Positions 40,833 through 50,120 of a stretch of 64,000 bases of DNA are shown here, in pieces (within the stretch, counting starts at the first letter, position 1; every line of letters begins with the position of its first letter). The translations under genes were made by a program, and so were the position numbers. The stretch spans positions 1 to 64,000 of the forward strand of contig NZ_JADYUI010000002.1 in NCBI RefSeq assembly GCF_021531695.1, read 5' to 3'. Source of the DNA: Roseburia hominis (GTDB lineage: Bacteria > Bacillota > Clostridia > Lachnospirales > Lachnospiraceae). The notes below the pieces were generated by a model. That model worked only from the letters and a program-made list of their open reading frames with translations. It had not been told where the DNA came from and did no database searches.

Positions 40833-42911
40833 TTACTGTCCGCTTCGTGTCATACACTCTGCTGCTTCATATGCCTGCCGGTAAAATTCTTCCTGGGAAT
40901 CTATCGGAATCTCATTGATCTTTCTGTCAAGATACAATCCGTCCGCATTCTGCTCTTTTCCTTTTTCATCATCAGACAGCATAAGTTCAAACATGCTTCG
41001 AATTCTTCTTTTAATATCTTCATCATAGATAGGTACCGCAACTTCCACTCTTCTTATGGTATTTCTGGTCATAAAATCTGCAGAAGCAATGTAGATTTTC
41101 TGCTGTGCCCCCTGACCAAAGATATAAATTCGTGAATGTTCCAAAAATCTTCCGACAATACTAATCACTCGGATATTCTCTGTAAATCCTAAAACCTTCG
41201 GTTTAAGACAACAGATTCCTCTTACAATCAGATCAATTTTTACCCCGGCATTGCTCGCCTCAATAAATTTATCAATAATAGTCTTATCCGTAAGAGAATT
41301 TACCTTCACACCGATATAGGCATCTCCTCCGGCTTTTGCAATCTGAATCTGCTCATCAATCATACCTATAATCCTGTTTTGCAGACAATGTGGTGCTACC
41401 AGAAGACCGGACGTTGTCTCTACCGTCTCCCCTTTCTGCAATGCATCAAACACTTTTGCAGTCTCAATTCCGATATCCTGATTTGCAGTCATTAAAGAAA
41501 GATCTGTATATAATCTTGATGTTTTTTCATTATAATTTCCGGTTCCTATCTGTGTTACATAAGAAAAACCGGATGCTTCATTGGTTTTTGTAATAAGACA
41601 CAGCTTAGAATGTACCTTATACTCACCAAGTCCATATAAAATCTGACATCCTGCTTCCTCAAGCCGCTTTGACATTTCAATATTATTTGCCTCATCAAAT
41701 CTGGCACGAAGTTCTATTAAAACCACAACTTCTTTTCCGTTTTCTGCCGCTTCCACTAAAGCATCAATAATTTTACTTCTTTCTGCGACCCGATAAAGTG
41801 TCATTTTAATGGATACTACCTTTTCATCTACTGCTGCTTCTTCCAACATTTTGATAAATGGTTTCATGGACTCAAATGGATAGGAAAGCAGTCGGTCTTT
41901 CTGTTCCACCTGCTCTATGATTCCGGTCTTCAAATCAATCCCTGCCGGATTTCTCGGACTTCTCTTTTCATAGAACAACTCCGGTTTGTCTGCCAGATAA
42001 TTTTGCAGTTCAAATACATAAGATAAATCCAGCGGTGTGTCCACATTAATAAAATGTCCCTTTCCGATTTCAAGATAATTTGACAACTCTGCCTTTGCTT
42101 TATCATTAATTTCCCGGCTTAATTCTATTCTGACCGGTGATAATCGATTTCTTTTCTTAATCAGATGCTCCATCACATCTCTGTAATCCAGATCCTCATC
42201 ATAGACATCATATGCATCAATATCTGCATTTCGTGTAACACGCATGATTGCTTTTTCCCGTATTCTGTATTTTGAATACAACTTGGAAATAAAATGTAAA
42301 ATCAATTCTTCGGACAACATAAAAGTTCCGGGTCTGGTCGGAATCTCTATTAATCTTTTAAATACCATATTTTTGCATGGAACAATCCCAATTTTATTTT
42401 TTCCTTTTGGTGTCGTAAGAAGAACTACCGCATACATCTGTTTATTGGCAAGGAACGGGAATGGATGCTGCTTTCCGATAATCATCGGTGAAAGAAACGG
42501 AGCTATATGTACATCAAAATACTCTTCCAAAAATTTTCCTTCCTGATTGGAAAGTTTATTGAAATTAATAATTCTTACTCCCTTTGGCTCCAATTCTCCC
42601 ATCAACTGCTCATAAATGACTGCCTTTTTCTTTTCCAGCTGTCTGGTTTTCTTTAAAATTGCAGCTACCTGTTTTTCACTGCTCATTCCGGTTTTATTCT
42701 CACAGATTTTCTCCTTTGAATTCATCTGGGTCATTAAAGTGCCTACCCTGACCATATAAAATTCATCCAGATTTGTCTGATATATAGAAGCAAACGTTAA
42801 TCGTTCCGCCAGCGGAACCTTTTCATTTGAAGCCTCATTCAGTACCCTTTCGTTAAATGCAAGCCATGATAATTCACGATTTGTATAACAGTTTTTCTCT
42901 TCTTTTTCCAT
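40833..42911 (-). CDS. ppk1: Polyphosphate kinase 1
   Basis: 692 residues. N-terminal helical domain (REL SWLAFNERVLNEA region), then the two phospholipase-D-like catalytic domains. The autophosphorylated histidine is in YKVHSKLCLI and the second conserved histidine in EHSRIYIFG. It reversibly polymerises ATP gamma-phosphate into polyphosphate. Located 23 bp downstream of the phoH gene. No exopolyphosphatase gene is adjacent. Confidence 0.95.
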   Translation of the reverse strand: MEKEEKNCYTNRELSWLAFNERVLNEASNEKVPLAERLTFASIYQTNLDEFYMVRVGTLMTQMNSKEKICENKTGMSSEKQVAAILKKTRQLEKKKAVIYEQLMGELEPKGVRIINFNKLSNQEGKFLEEYFDVHIAPFLSPMIIGKQHPFPFLANKQMYAVVLLTTPKGKNKIGIVPCKNMVFKRLIEIPTRPGTFMLSEELILHFISKLYSKYRIREKAIMRVTRNADIDAYDVYDEDLDYRDVMEHLIKKRNRLSPVRIELSREINDKAKAELSNYLEIGKGHFINVDTPLDLSYVFELQNYLADKPELFYEKRSPRNPAGIDLKTGIIEQVEQKDRLLSYPFESMKPFIKMLEEAAVDEKVVSIKMTLYRVAERSKIIDALVEAAENGKEVVVLIELRARFDEANNIEMSKRLEEAGCQILYGLGEYKVHSKLCLITKTNEASGFSYVTQIGTGNYNEKTSRLYTDLSLMTANQDIGIETAKVFDALQKGETVETTSGLLVAPHCLQNRIIGMIDEQIQIAKAGGDAYIGVKVNSLTDKTIIDKFIEASNAGVKIDLIVRGICCLKPKVLGFTENIRVISIVGRFLEHSRIYIFGQGAQQKIYIASADFMTRNTIRRVEVAVPIYDEDIKRRIRSMFELMLSDDEKGKEQNADGLYLDRKINEIPIDSQEEFYRQAYEAAECMTRSGQ

Positions 42912-42934
42912 TATATATTTCTTCCTTTCTATTT

Positions 42935-44275
42935 CTATACCGTCATCCTTATGGCAGCTTCCATCGCAAGCGGACTTCTTACAGATTCCTCCTGCTCAAA
43001 AGTAATCTGCGCACACAGCTTACTTCCTTTCATCTTATCCGCTGTAAATACCAGACCATTATTGCGTCTGTCCAAATATCTGGAATCAATCTGATCCGGA
43101 TCTCCAAGTAAAACCACTTTGGTTCCATCTCCCGCCCTCGAAACAATTTCAAGTGCCTGGTGAACAGACAAATTCTGTGCTTCGTCTACAATAAGATAAG
43201 AATTTGTGAGATTCCTTCCTCTCAGATAACCTACCGCACATATTTTTACAATTTGTTTCTGTAACACAAAATCAATCTGATTTGCTGCCACCGTAAGATC
43301 TCTGTCTTTTCCAAACCCTGCAAAAATCTCCTGCATATTATCCATAAATGGTGCAAGTAACGGACTCATTTTTTCTTCCAGTGTTCCAGGCAAAAATCCA
43401 AGATCATTGTCTGAAACGGTATTGGATCTCGTAATTAAAATCTGGTCATAACTTCGTTCTTTCGCTTCACAGTAGGTCTGCGCAAGTCCACACGCTAAAG
43501 CAAGCAATGTCTTTCCCGTCCCCGCCGGTCCTTTTACTACTACTAAAGGGATGGTTTCCACCGGTGCAAGCAGAGCATACATTAACATTCTCTGCGTAAT
43601 ATTTTTTCCTCTTACCCCACCAAATCCCCGCAAAGATTTTTCTTTGATCAGATACAAGATTCCTTCTCTGTAATATGCCATTGCAGACTGTTTTTCGTCT
43701 TCTTTGGAAACCAGATGTACAAATTCATTTTCATAAAATGCCGCTAATTTCTTATGTCCTTTGATTTTCTTTAATTTGATCTCACCCTCATTGTAAAGTG
43801 CATCAATGACATCCGAAGCAACCGAAAGTTTTCGCTTTCCGGAATATAATTCTTCATCCTCAATCGTTTCATTTTTATACCCTTCAACATCACAACCGCA
43901 AAGCGTTGCATTAATTCGCATACTCAAATCATTGGTAATTAAAATGACCGACAACTTATTTCCATCAATTTGTTTTTGCTTCATTTCAAGTACAGTGCTG
44001 ATAATCCGATTATCCGGTACCGTCATGGAATATTCAGAAGGCATATGCTCAGAAATCATATCCGGTACAATAACAAGTGTTCCACCATCAAAAAGTTCCA
44101 CCCCCTCTTTTAAGTTTCCCTTCATTCTTAACTCGTCTAAAATCCGTATGGTTTCTCTCGTATTAAATCCACGTTCTCCAGAATCCGTTTTATGTTTATC
44201 CAGTTCCTGCAAGGTTGTTCCCGTAATTGCAACAATATTATCGGAAAATCCCATAATCGCATGCGGACTCTGCAT
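42935..44275 (-). CDS. phoH: PIN-domain/PhoH-family ATPase (YlaK type), 5' end frameshifted
   Basis: The longest uninterrupted frame gives 446 residues starting MQSPHAIMGF. The C-terminal PhoH ATPase has GPAGTGKTLLALACG (Walker A) and YLIVDEAQNLS (Walker B). The N-terminal half is a PIN nuclease domain whose first catalytic aspartate (VLDTN) lies just upstream of this start. The true start is probably the ATG at 44313, abutting the HAD stop codon with AGAGG before it. It would read MGKKIYVLDTNIL if the T6 run at 44302-44307 had seven bases. As given, the frames do not connect. Confidence 0.85.
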   Translation of the reverse strand: MQSPHAIMGFSDNIVAITGTTLQELDKHKTDSGERGFNTRETIRILDELRMKGNLKEGVELFDGGTLVIVPDMISEHMPSEYSMTVPDNRIISTVLEMKQKQIDGNKLSVILITNDLSMRINATLCGCDVEGYKNETIEDEELYSGKRKLSVASDVIDALYNEGEIKLKKIKGHKKLAAFYENEFVHLVSKEDEKQSAMAYYREGILYLIKEKSLRGFGGVRGKNITQRMLMYALLAPVETIPLVVVKGPAGTGKTLLALACGLAQTYCEAKERSYDQILITRSNTVSDNDLGFLPGTLEEKMSPLLAPFMDNMQEIFAGFGKDRDLTVAANQIDFVLQKQIVKICAVGYLRGRNLTNSYLIVDEAQNLSVHQALEIVSRAGDGTKVVLLGDPDQIDSRYLDRRNNGLVFTADKMKGSKLCAQITFEQEESVRSPLAMEAAIRMTV

Positions 44276-44313
44276 TAAGATATTCGTATCAAGAACATAA
44301 ATTTTTTCCCCAT
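44276..44313 (-). other. Frameshifted N-terminal codons of the PIN-PhoH gene
   Basis: Minus-strand sequence here encodes the expected first beta strand (KIYVLDTNIL) in the phoH frame but has no ATG, GTG or TTG in that frame. The only ATG with a ribosome site (44313) is one base out of frame across GGGGAAAAAATTT. This indicates an indel in the homopolymer: a sequencing error, slippage or a mutation. Confidence 0.75.
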
Positions 44314-45123
44314 CTACACTACCTCTTTTAATTTATTTTGTTTGGAATGATATGTCACAATCTCTCCTACTCCGTTTAAAATCAGTGACGGCCGATAAGC
44401 GTATTTTTCAATCGACTTCAAACTGGTCACTCCGGACAACACCAAAACCGTCGCCATACCGCTCTCCATACCGGAAATCACATCCGTATCCATCCGATCC
44501 CCGACCATTACAGCTTCATTCGAATGACATCCCAAAATATTTAATCCCGTCCTCATCATAAGAGGATTCGGTTTTCCGCAAAAATATGCCTGCACCCCGG
44601 TAGCCATCTCGATTGGTGCGGTCAATGCCTTACACGCCGGAGCAATTCCATGTTCAATCGGACCGGATACATCCGAATTTGCCCCAATTAATTTTGCACC
44701 CTTTAAAACCAGATTGGATGCCTTTGTCAACGTATCCAAAGAATAGGATTTTCCTTCTCCGACAATAACATAATCGGGATTTACGTCATTCATTGTAATT
44801 CCCGCATCATATAAGGCATTAAATAATCCTGCTTCCCCAATTACATAAGCGGAACACCCCGGTGCCTGCTCTTTTAAAAATGCTGCTGTTGCCAATGCAC
44901 TGGTATAAAAATGTTCTTCTGAAACTTCTAATCCCATTCGCAATAATTTCTGATTTAACTCTTTCGGTGTACATCCGCTATTATTCGTCAAAAATAAATA
45001 TTCCTTTTTTTCATTCACAAGCCATTTTAAAAATTCTTTGACTCCGGGCAAAAGCATATTTCCGTGATAAATCACGCCATCCATATCGCAGATGAATCCC
45101 TTTTTCTCTCTGAAATCAATCAT
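44314..45123 (-). CDS. HAD-IIA family phosphatase (NagD/PGP-like)
   Basis: 269 residues. HAD motif I is ICDMDGVIYHGN, motif II the threonine in FLTNNSG, and motif III/IV are GKPNPLMM and MVGDRMDTDVISGMESGM. The large cap between motifs II and III (about 80-180) marks subclass IIA (NagD, pNPPase). Members dephosphorylate sugar phosphates or 2-phosphoglycolate; the substrate here is not decidable. Its stop codon touches the probable phoH start, so the two are coupled. Confidence 0.92.
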   Translation of the reverse strand: MIDFREKKGFICDMDGVIYHGNMLLPGVKEFLKWLVNEKKEYLFLTNNSGCTPKELNQKLLRMGLEVSEEHFYTSALATAAFLKEQAPGCSAYVIGEAGLFNALYDAGITMNDVNPDYVIVGEGKSYSLDTLTKASNLVLKGAKLIGANSDVSGPIEHGIAPACKALTAPIEMATGVQAYFCGKPNPLMMRTGLNILGCHSNEAVMVGDRMDTDVISGMESGMATVLVLSGVTSLKSIEKYAYRPSLILNGVGEIVTYHSKQNKLKEVV

Positions 45124-45374
45124 ATCTTCCCTTCTTCCTTATACACTTATTCACTATAAATGTATCTGTGTCATGTAAAATCTACTATCAGGGAATTGCA
45201 AAATCTATGTAAAATAAGAGTTTCGTATTCAGGACTCATGCGAATTCTGACACGAAATTCGAATTAGCTTGCAGAAACTATACACAAATTGAATTTCATG
45301 TTATACTTTTCAGAAAATATATGATGTCAGAAACACTATGAACCATAAAGACTCATAATCCAAGGAGGTATCGC

Positions 45375-46013
45375 ATGAATCCAAAATCTACTTATCAAAA
45401 GACACTTGCAGAAACAATTATCAAAAATATGCAAAAGCGACAGATTGAAGCCTGTTACTGCGAAACTTCAAAAGAAGCTGTCGAAAAAGCCAGTTCCTAT
45501 CTCACCAAAGGAGCTGTGGTGAGCTTTGGCGGCTCTATGACATTATCGGAATGTGGTCTCATGGACAGCTTAAAAGCCAATCCTGACATCACTTTATTAG
45601 ACCGGAGTCTTTGCAAAACTCCGGAAGAAATAACTGAACTTTATCACAAAGCATTGAACTCGGATTTTTATTTTATGAGCAGTAATGCTATCACGACCGA
45701 TGGAAAGCTTGTAAATACCGATGGCACCGGAAATCGTACTGCCGCATTAATTTATGGTCCGAAAAATGTTATCATCCTTGCCGGCATGAATAAAGTCGTA
45801 AAAGATGAGGCTGCCGGACTCGCCAGAATCCACGAAAAAGCAGCCCCTCCAAACTCTGTTCGATTAAACAGAAACACACCATGTGCAAATACCGGTATCT
45901 GCGCCGACTGTCAGAATCCTGACTGCATCTGCTGCGAAACAGTCATCACCAGAAGAAGTGCCATACCAAATCGCATCAAAGTCATTTTAATCGGAGAAGA
46001 GCTTGGCTATTAA
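45375..46013 (+). CDS. LUD domain protein (LutC-like)
   Basis: 212 residues, LUD (lactate utilisation, DUF162) fold. Visible motifs are GAVVSFGGSMTLSECGLMD, FYFMSSNAITTDGKLVNTDGTGNR and VIILAGMNKVV. The C-terminus has a cysteine cluster (CANTGICADCQNPDCICC) that may bind metal. No lutA or lutB is near, so this is the common stand-alone form of unknown function. The ribosome site is AAGGAGG. It overlaps the convergent hydF by 4 bp. Confidence 0.85.
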   Translation: MNPKSTYQKTLAETIIKNMQKRQIEACYCETSKEAVEKASSYLTKGAVVSFGGSMTLSECGLMDSLKANPDITLLDRSLCKTPEEITELYHKALNSDFYFMSSNAITTDGKLVNTDGTGNRTAALIYGPKNVIILAGMNKVVKDEAAGLARIHEKAAPPNSVRLNRNTPCANTGICADCQNPDCICCETVITRRSAIPNRIKVILIGEELGY

Positions 46014-46023
46014 GCCAAACTCT
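45998..46023. terminator. Hairpin spanning the overlapping stop codons of the LUD gene and hydF
   Basis: TTGGCT (46003-46008) pairs with AGCCAA (46013-46018) around ATTA, extended by GAG/CTC after one mismatch. Both TAA stop codons lie in the loop. T runs are weak, so termination is plausible but not certain. Confidence 0.45.
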
Positions 46024-47227
46024 CCTCTTTTGGTACCGTAATCTTATCTAAAATTCCATTCAAATAAGCAATCACAATGCCATAATTTGACATCGGAATC
46101 TCCTGCTTTTTTGCCTCATTGATACGGGACATTACATATTTCCGGTTAAACATACAGGCGCCACACTGAATCACCAGATCATAGCCGGATAAATCTGCCG
46201 GAAAGTCTGCCCCTCCAACGATGTCAATCGTAAGGTTTTCTCCGACTTTTTTCCGAAGTAACCGTGGTAATTTTTCCCGCCCGATATCTTCTTTTAACGG
46301 AGCATGGGTACAACATTCCGCAATCAGAACTTTCGAATTCTCTGTCAATGTTTCTATTGCCTTTGCCCCTTCGATATAATAAGAAATATCACCTTTGTAC
46401 GCAGCAAAGAGTGTAGAAAAAGAGGTAAGCTTACTTTCCTTTGGCTTCTTTTCATACACAGTCTTATACACCTGAGAATCTGTGATAATAAGCTTTGGCG
46501 GCTCTGCCATCGCAGCAAGTGCCTGCTCTAATTTATCTGTTGTCGCACTCATCACAAGACATTTCTTATCTAACAATTCTCGAATCGTCTGTACCTGCGG
46601 CAAAATCAGTCTGCCTTCCGGTGCCTGAATATCCTGTGGCATGATAAGAAGCACCGTATCTCCTTCCGATACGAGGTTTCCCGTAATAAAACGCTTTTCT
46701 TTTGACTTCGGCAATGCTTCGATGAGAGCATTTTTTAATTCCTCGATTCCCTCTCTCTTTAAAGCACTTACCTTTAAAACCTTAGCATCTGTTTTTTCTT
46801 TTACACTTTGCTCTAACGCATCTGCATCTTCTAACACATCAATTTTACTGATTACTGCAAGTACCGGTGTATCTGCCTCTTTAAAAAAGCGATACCAGCT
46901 CAATTCTTTTTCCATGTCATAATCTTGAAAAAGGATTACTGCAATGTCCGTTTCTTTTGCAGCCTTTTCGGTTAATGCAATTCTTTTTTCTCCTAACGAA
47001 CCAATATCATCAAACCCTGCGGTATCCACCAGAACACATGGTCCGATTCCATGAATTTCCATCGACTTTTTCACCGGGTCAGTCGTCGTTCCGCTCACAT
47101 CCGAAACAATTGAGATTTCCTGATTTGCCAGCGCATTAATAAGAGATGACTTTCCACTGTTCATTTTTCCGAAAAATCCAATATGGGTTCTGTTTGCTCT
47201 TGGTGTCTGATTTAACGTTGCCTGCAT
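46010..47227 (-). CDS. hydF: [FeFe]-hydrogenase maturation GTPase HydF
   Basis: 405 residues. GTPase domain: FGKMNSGKSSLINAL (P-loop), VDTAGFDD (G3) and SKIDVL (G4). A dimerisation domain follows, then a C-terminal Fe-S domain with CTH (in AECCTHAPLKED) and CGAC (in VIQCGACMFNR). HydF is the scaffold that accepts the 2Fe subcluster from HydE/HydG and delivers it to hydrogenase. In the second motif glutamine stands where many homologues have histidine (HCxxC). hydE and hydG are not in the window. Confidence 0.94.
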   Translation of the reverse strand: MQATLNQTPRANRTHIGFFGKMNSGKSSLINALANQEISIVSDVSGTTTDPVKKSMEIHGIGPCVLVDTAGFDDIGSLGEKRIALTEKAAKETDIAVILFQDYDMEKELSWYRFFKEADTPVLAVISKIDVLEDADALEQSVKEKTDAKVLKVSALKREGIEELKNALIEALPKSKEKRFITGNLVSEGDTVLLIMPQDIQAPEGRLILPQVQTIRELLDKKCLVMSATTDKLEQALAAMAEPPKLIITDSQVYKTVYEKKPKESKLTSFSTLFAAYKGDISYYIEGAKAIETLTENSKVLIAECCTHAPLKEDIGREKLPRLLRKKVGENLTIDIVGGADFPADLSGYDLVIQCGACMFNRKYVMSRINEAKKQEIPMSNYGIVIAYLNGILDKITVPKEESLA

Positions 47228-47257
47228 AATATTTCCTCCAAATTCCCGTAACTAATA

Positions 47258-47285
47258 CAATCAGGCGGGAAATCCCGCCTGATTG
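47258..47285. terminator. Terminator of argS
   Basis: CAATCAGGCGGGA pairs perfectly with TCCCGCCTGATTG across a 2-nt gap. It lies directly past the argS stop and before hydF. Confidence 0.85.
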
Positions 47286-47288
47286 TCC

Positions 47289-49055
47289 TTACATCTTATC
47301 CGGTGCCGAAAAACCAAGTACATCGATACAGGTTTCCAAGACACGTTTTGTTAATTCTAATAACTGAATATAGGATGCCTGAAGCTTCTCATCCTCTTCT
47401 GCCATAATCTTAGTTTCATGGTAAAAATGATTAAATGCATTTGCCACATCATAAATATACGCACATACCTTGTGCGGTGCCGTCTCCTCAAACGCATTCT
47501 CCATCATGGCATTAAACTTTGAAATTTCAAGCATCAATGCCTTTTCGCTCTCGGAATTTGGTGCTGAAATTGCAGCATTTTCCGCACTTTTTCCACTCTC
47601 TTTATATTTATTTAAAATAGATTTGATTCGAACGATGGTATACAAAATATACGGACCGGTATTTCCTTCAAAAGAAGTGAATCTCTCAATATCGAATACA
47701 TAATCCTTCGATGCCTGATTGGACAAATCCCCATATTTAATCGCAGCCAATGCAACAATTCCTGCAGTTTCTCTGGCTTCTTCCCCGCTCATGTTATTGT
47801 TGTCCGAAATCTTTTTATACATTTCTTCGTTAATCGTAGAAATAAGATATTCCAGACGCATGACGCCGCCTTCTCTGGTTTTAAACGGCTTTCCGTCTTT
47901 ACCATTCATCGTACCAAAGCCAAGGAATTTTAATTCGGTCTCCGGTTTTACCAGCCCTGTCTTTCTCGCGCAACGGAATACCTGTGTAAAATAAAGCTCC
48001 TGTCTCTTATCTACCACATAAATAAAAGTATCCGGATCGTAGTCTTTCACACGCCATACAATCGTTGCAAGATCGGTTGTATTATAAAGAGATGCTCCAT
48101 CGGATTTTAAAATCATACATGGCGGAATTTCCTTCGTGTCACTTTCTTCCTTGACATCAACAACCAGCGCTCCTTCGCTGACATAGGCATAGCCATCTTT
48201 TTTCATCTTCTCTACCATGTCAGGGATATATGGCTGTGCATCGGATTCCCCTTTCCATAAATCAAACGTAACATTTAAATTCTTATAATTTCTCTTTAAA
48301 TCTGTCACAGAAACCTCTAAAATGTGAGAAAGTAATGCCTGATAGCCCTTTCTTCCATGCTGCAATTCAAATGTCGCCTGCATTGCTCTTTCTTTATATT
48401 CTGCATCTTCTTTTGACTTCTTGCTGGCTGTCGGATAAATTTCCTCCAGCTCTGAAATTGTAAACGGAGCTTCTTTCGGATAGTCACCCTCATAATTCTC
48501 ATCAAAATATACTAATTCCGGTTTTCTTTCCTTTAACTCTGTGATGATAAGCCCCATCTGCAATCCCCAGTCGCCAAGATGCACATCACCGATTACCTTA
48601 TGTCCCATAAAACGCGCGATACGCTTAATACTCTCACCGATAATCGCAGAACGGATATGTCCGACATGAAGTGGTTTTGCAACATTTGGTCCGCCATAGT
48701 CAATCATAATGGTCTTTGGATTTTTCGTCTCTTCACAGCCCAGTCTGTCATCCTCTCTCATTCCATTCATGAAATCAGCGACAAATTCTGCTGTCAGCTT
48801 CAGATTTAAGAACCCCGGTTTTACCGCTTCGACAGAAGAAAATATCTCGCTCTCCTGTAACTTTCCTGCAATCTCTTCTGCAATCACAAGTGGTGCTTTC
48901 TTATATTCTTTTACCGCTGCAAGCGCACCGTTACACTGATATTCGCATAAATCCGGACGATTCGAAAGCGTCACCTTTGCATATTTTTCATCATATCCAC
49001 ATGCAAGAAATGCCCCTTTTACTTCCTCCGTAATCAAATCTAAGACTTTTTTCAT
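47289..49055 (-). CDS. argS: Arginyl-tRNA synthetase
   Basis: 588 residues, class I aminoacyl-tRNA synthetase. An N-terminal Add-1 domain precedes the catalytic fold with PLHVGHIRSAIIGESIKRI (HIGH equivalent HVGH). The canonical KMSKS is replaced as usual in ArgRS (FKTREGGVMRL). The C-terminal anticodon domain ends SAPDKM. Monocistronic, with a near-consensus promoter and a 120-nt leader containing a hairpin. No T-box is present. Confidence 0.97.
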   Translation of the reverse strand: MKKVLDLITEEVKGAFLACGYDEKYAKVTLSNRPDLCEYQCNGALAAVKEYKKAPLVIAEEIAGKLQESEIFSSVEAVKPGFLNLKLTAEFVADFMNGMREDDRLGCEETKNPKTIMIDYGGPNVAKPLHVGHIRSAIIGESIKRIARFMGHKVIGDVHLGDWGLQMGLIITELKERKPELVYFDENYEGDYPKEAPFTISELEEIYPTASKKSKEDAEYKERAMQATFELQHGRKGYQALLSHILEVSVTDLKRNYKNLNVTFDLWKGESDAQPYIPDMVEKMKKDGYAYVSEGALVVDVKEESDTKEIPPCMILKSDGASLYNTTDLATIVWRVKDYDPDTFIYVVDKRQELYFTQVFRCARKTGLVKPETELKFLGFGTMNGKDGKPFKTREGGVMRLEYLISTINEEMYKKISDNNNMSGEEARETAGIVALAAIKYGDLSNQASKDYVFDIERFTSFEGNTGPYILYTIVRIKSILNKYKESGKSAENAAISAPNSESEKALMLEISKFNAMMENAFEETAPHKVCAYIYDVANAFNHFYHETKIMAEEDEKLQASYIQLLELTKRVLETCIDVLGFSAPDKM

Positions 49056-49078
49056 ATTCCTATCCTCTCGTATTCTGT

Positions 49079-49172
49079 AGTAAAGCGGACATTCGCAATC
49101 TGCCCCACTACTTGCTCATAACCGTTGTCACTTCGTGGCTTATCAGTAGGGGCTTTCACCCCTTAATACAAG
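49079..49172 (-). repeat. CGGACATTCG module and leader hairpin upstream of argS
   Basis: 49079-49123 carries TAAAGCGGACATTCGCAATC and CTTGCTCATAA, the same module as at 76-122. Next to it AAGCC/GGCTT and AGGGG/CCCCT form a stem-loop (about 49137-49172). Both lie within the argS mRNA leader. Confidence 0.6.
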
Positions 49173-49193
49173 CCAATCATGGTCATAACGAAT

Positions 49194-49222
49194 ATTATAA
49201 TACGAAACGAAAACGCTTGCAA
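49194..49222 (-). promoter_or_regulatory. Sigma-A promoter of argS
   Basis: On the minus strand TTGCAA (49217-49222), 17 nt, TATAAT (49194-49199). The -35 abuts the dapF stop codon. Confidence 0.8.
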
Positions 49223-49227
49223 CTTTT

Positions 49228-50067
49228 TCAGACAAAGAAATGTTCTGCGACATAAAATGTTCCGACTTTTTCTGCCCTTCCCGTCAGATACATGGTAAAA
49301 TCCGATTTAATTTCAATCAAAAGCTCCCCACCCGGCATTGTAACTATAACTTCTTTCCCGCAAACACCAAGCCGGTAAGCACTTGCTACAGCAGCACAGG
49401 CACCGGTTCCTGAGGATAAAGTATAACCTGCTCCTCTTTCATATATTTCAAGTTCAATATGTTTTTCATCTTTCACATGACAAAGCTGCAAATTCGCCTG
49501 ATTCGGAAAATAAGAGGCATTTTCTACATAAGGGCCGAGTTCTCTTACTTTCTGCCCGGAAACATTCTCCATCATAATGACACAGTTTGGCGTTCCGACG
49601 GAAACACAGGTCGCATTATATAAATTTCCATGAAACAATAATGGTTCATTCACGATTTCTTCTGTATCACCCACAACCGGAATCTTATCACAGGCAAAGA
49701 CCGGTTTTCCCATGCAGACTCTTATTTTTTCTTCCTTTTCTCCAAGAAATTCTATCTCAAATTTTCCCGCTTTTGTATACAAAGTACCTTTCTTTTCCTT
49801 CCAATTACCGGTATCTTTTAAATATTTTGCAAAGATTATGACTCCGTTCCCGCTGTGACATGCTTCGCTTCCATCCGAATTAAAAATGCGGATATATTGT
49901 TTTTCCCCTGCTTCGATTGGTCCATACAAAATACCATCTGCACCAATGCCAAAATTCCTGCGGCACAAGAAAGAAATCTGTTTCTCTTCCAGCTTCAGTT
50001 CATTTTCTTTGGGATTCAAAATAAGATAGTCATTGCCAAACCCCTGGTATTTCTGCATTTTTAGCAT
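49228..50067 (-). CDS. DapF-fold protein with both catalytic cysteines replaced by serine
   Basis: 279 residues, clearly homologous to diaminopimelate epimerase (YQGFGNDYLIL, FGIGADGIL, FNSDGSEA, ERGAGYTL, TGACAAVASA). In canonical DapF the two catalytic cysteines sit in CGNG and in ACGTGA. Here these read SGNG (in ACHSGNGVI) and SSGTGA. The glutamate of GETLA is tyrosine. It may catalyse a different reaction or use serines. Annotating it simply as DapF would be unsafe. GAGG precedes the ATG at 50067. Confidence 0.8.
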   Translation of the reverse strand: MLKMQKYQGFGNDYLILNPKENELKLEEKQISFLCRRNFGIGADGILYGPIEAGEKQYIRIFNSDGSEACHSGNGVIIFAKYLKDTGNWKEKKGTLYTKAGKFEIEFLGEKEEKIRVCMGKPVFACDKIPVVGDTEEIVNEPLLFHGNLYNATCVSVGTPNCVIMMENVSGQKVRELGPYVENASYFPNQANLQLCHVKDEKHIELEIYERGAGYTLSSGTGACAAVASAYRLGVCGKEVIVTMPGGELLIEIKSDFTMYLTGRAEKVGTFYVAEHFFV

Positions 50068-50120
50068 TTTGCTGCCTCAATCCTTTTTTATATTGTATGC
50101 TTAAAATGCTTTTTGTTGAT

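Noticed and set aside
44302-44313. Programmed -1 ribosomal frameshift in the phoH gene
   Set aside because: No X-XXY-YYZ heptamer in the right phase and no downstream structure; a homopolymer indel is simpler.
49056-49227. T-box before argS
   Set aside because: No T-box sequence; the leader is a repeat module and a simple stem-loop.
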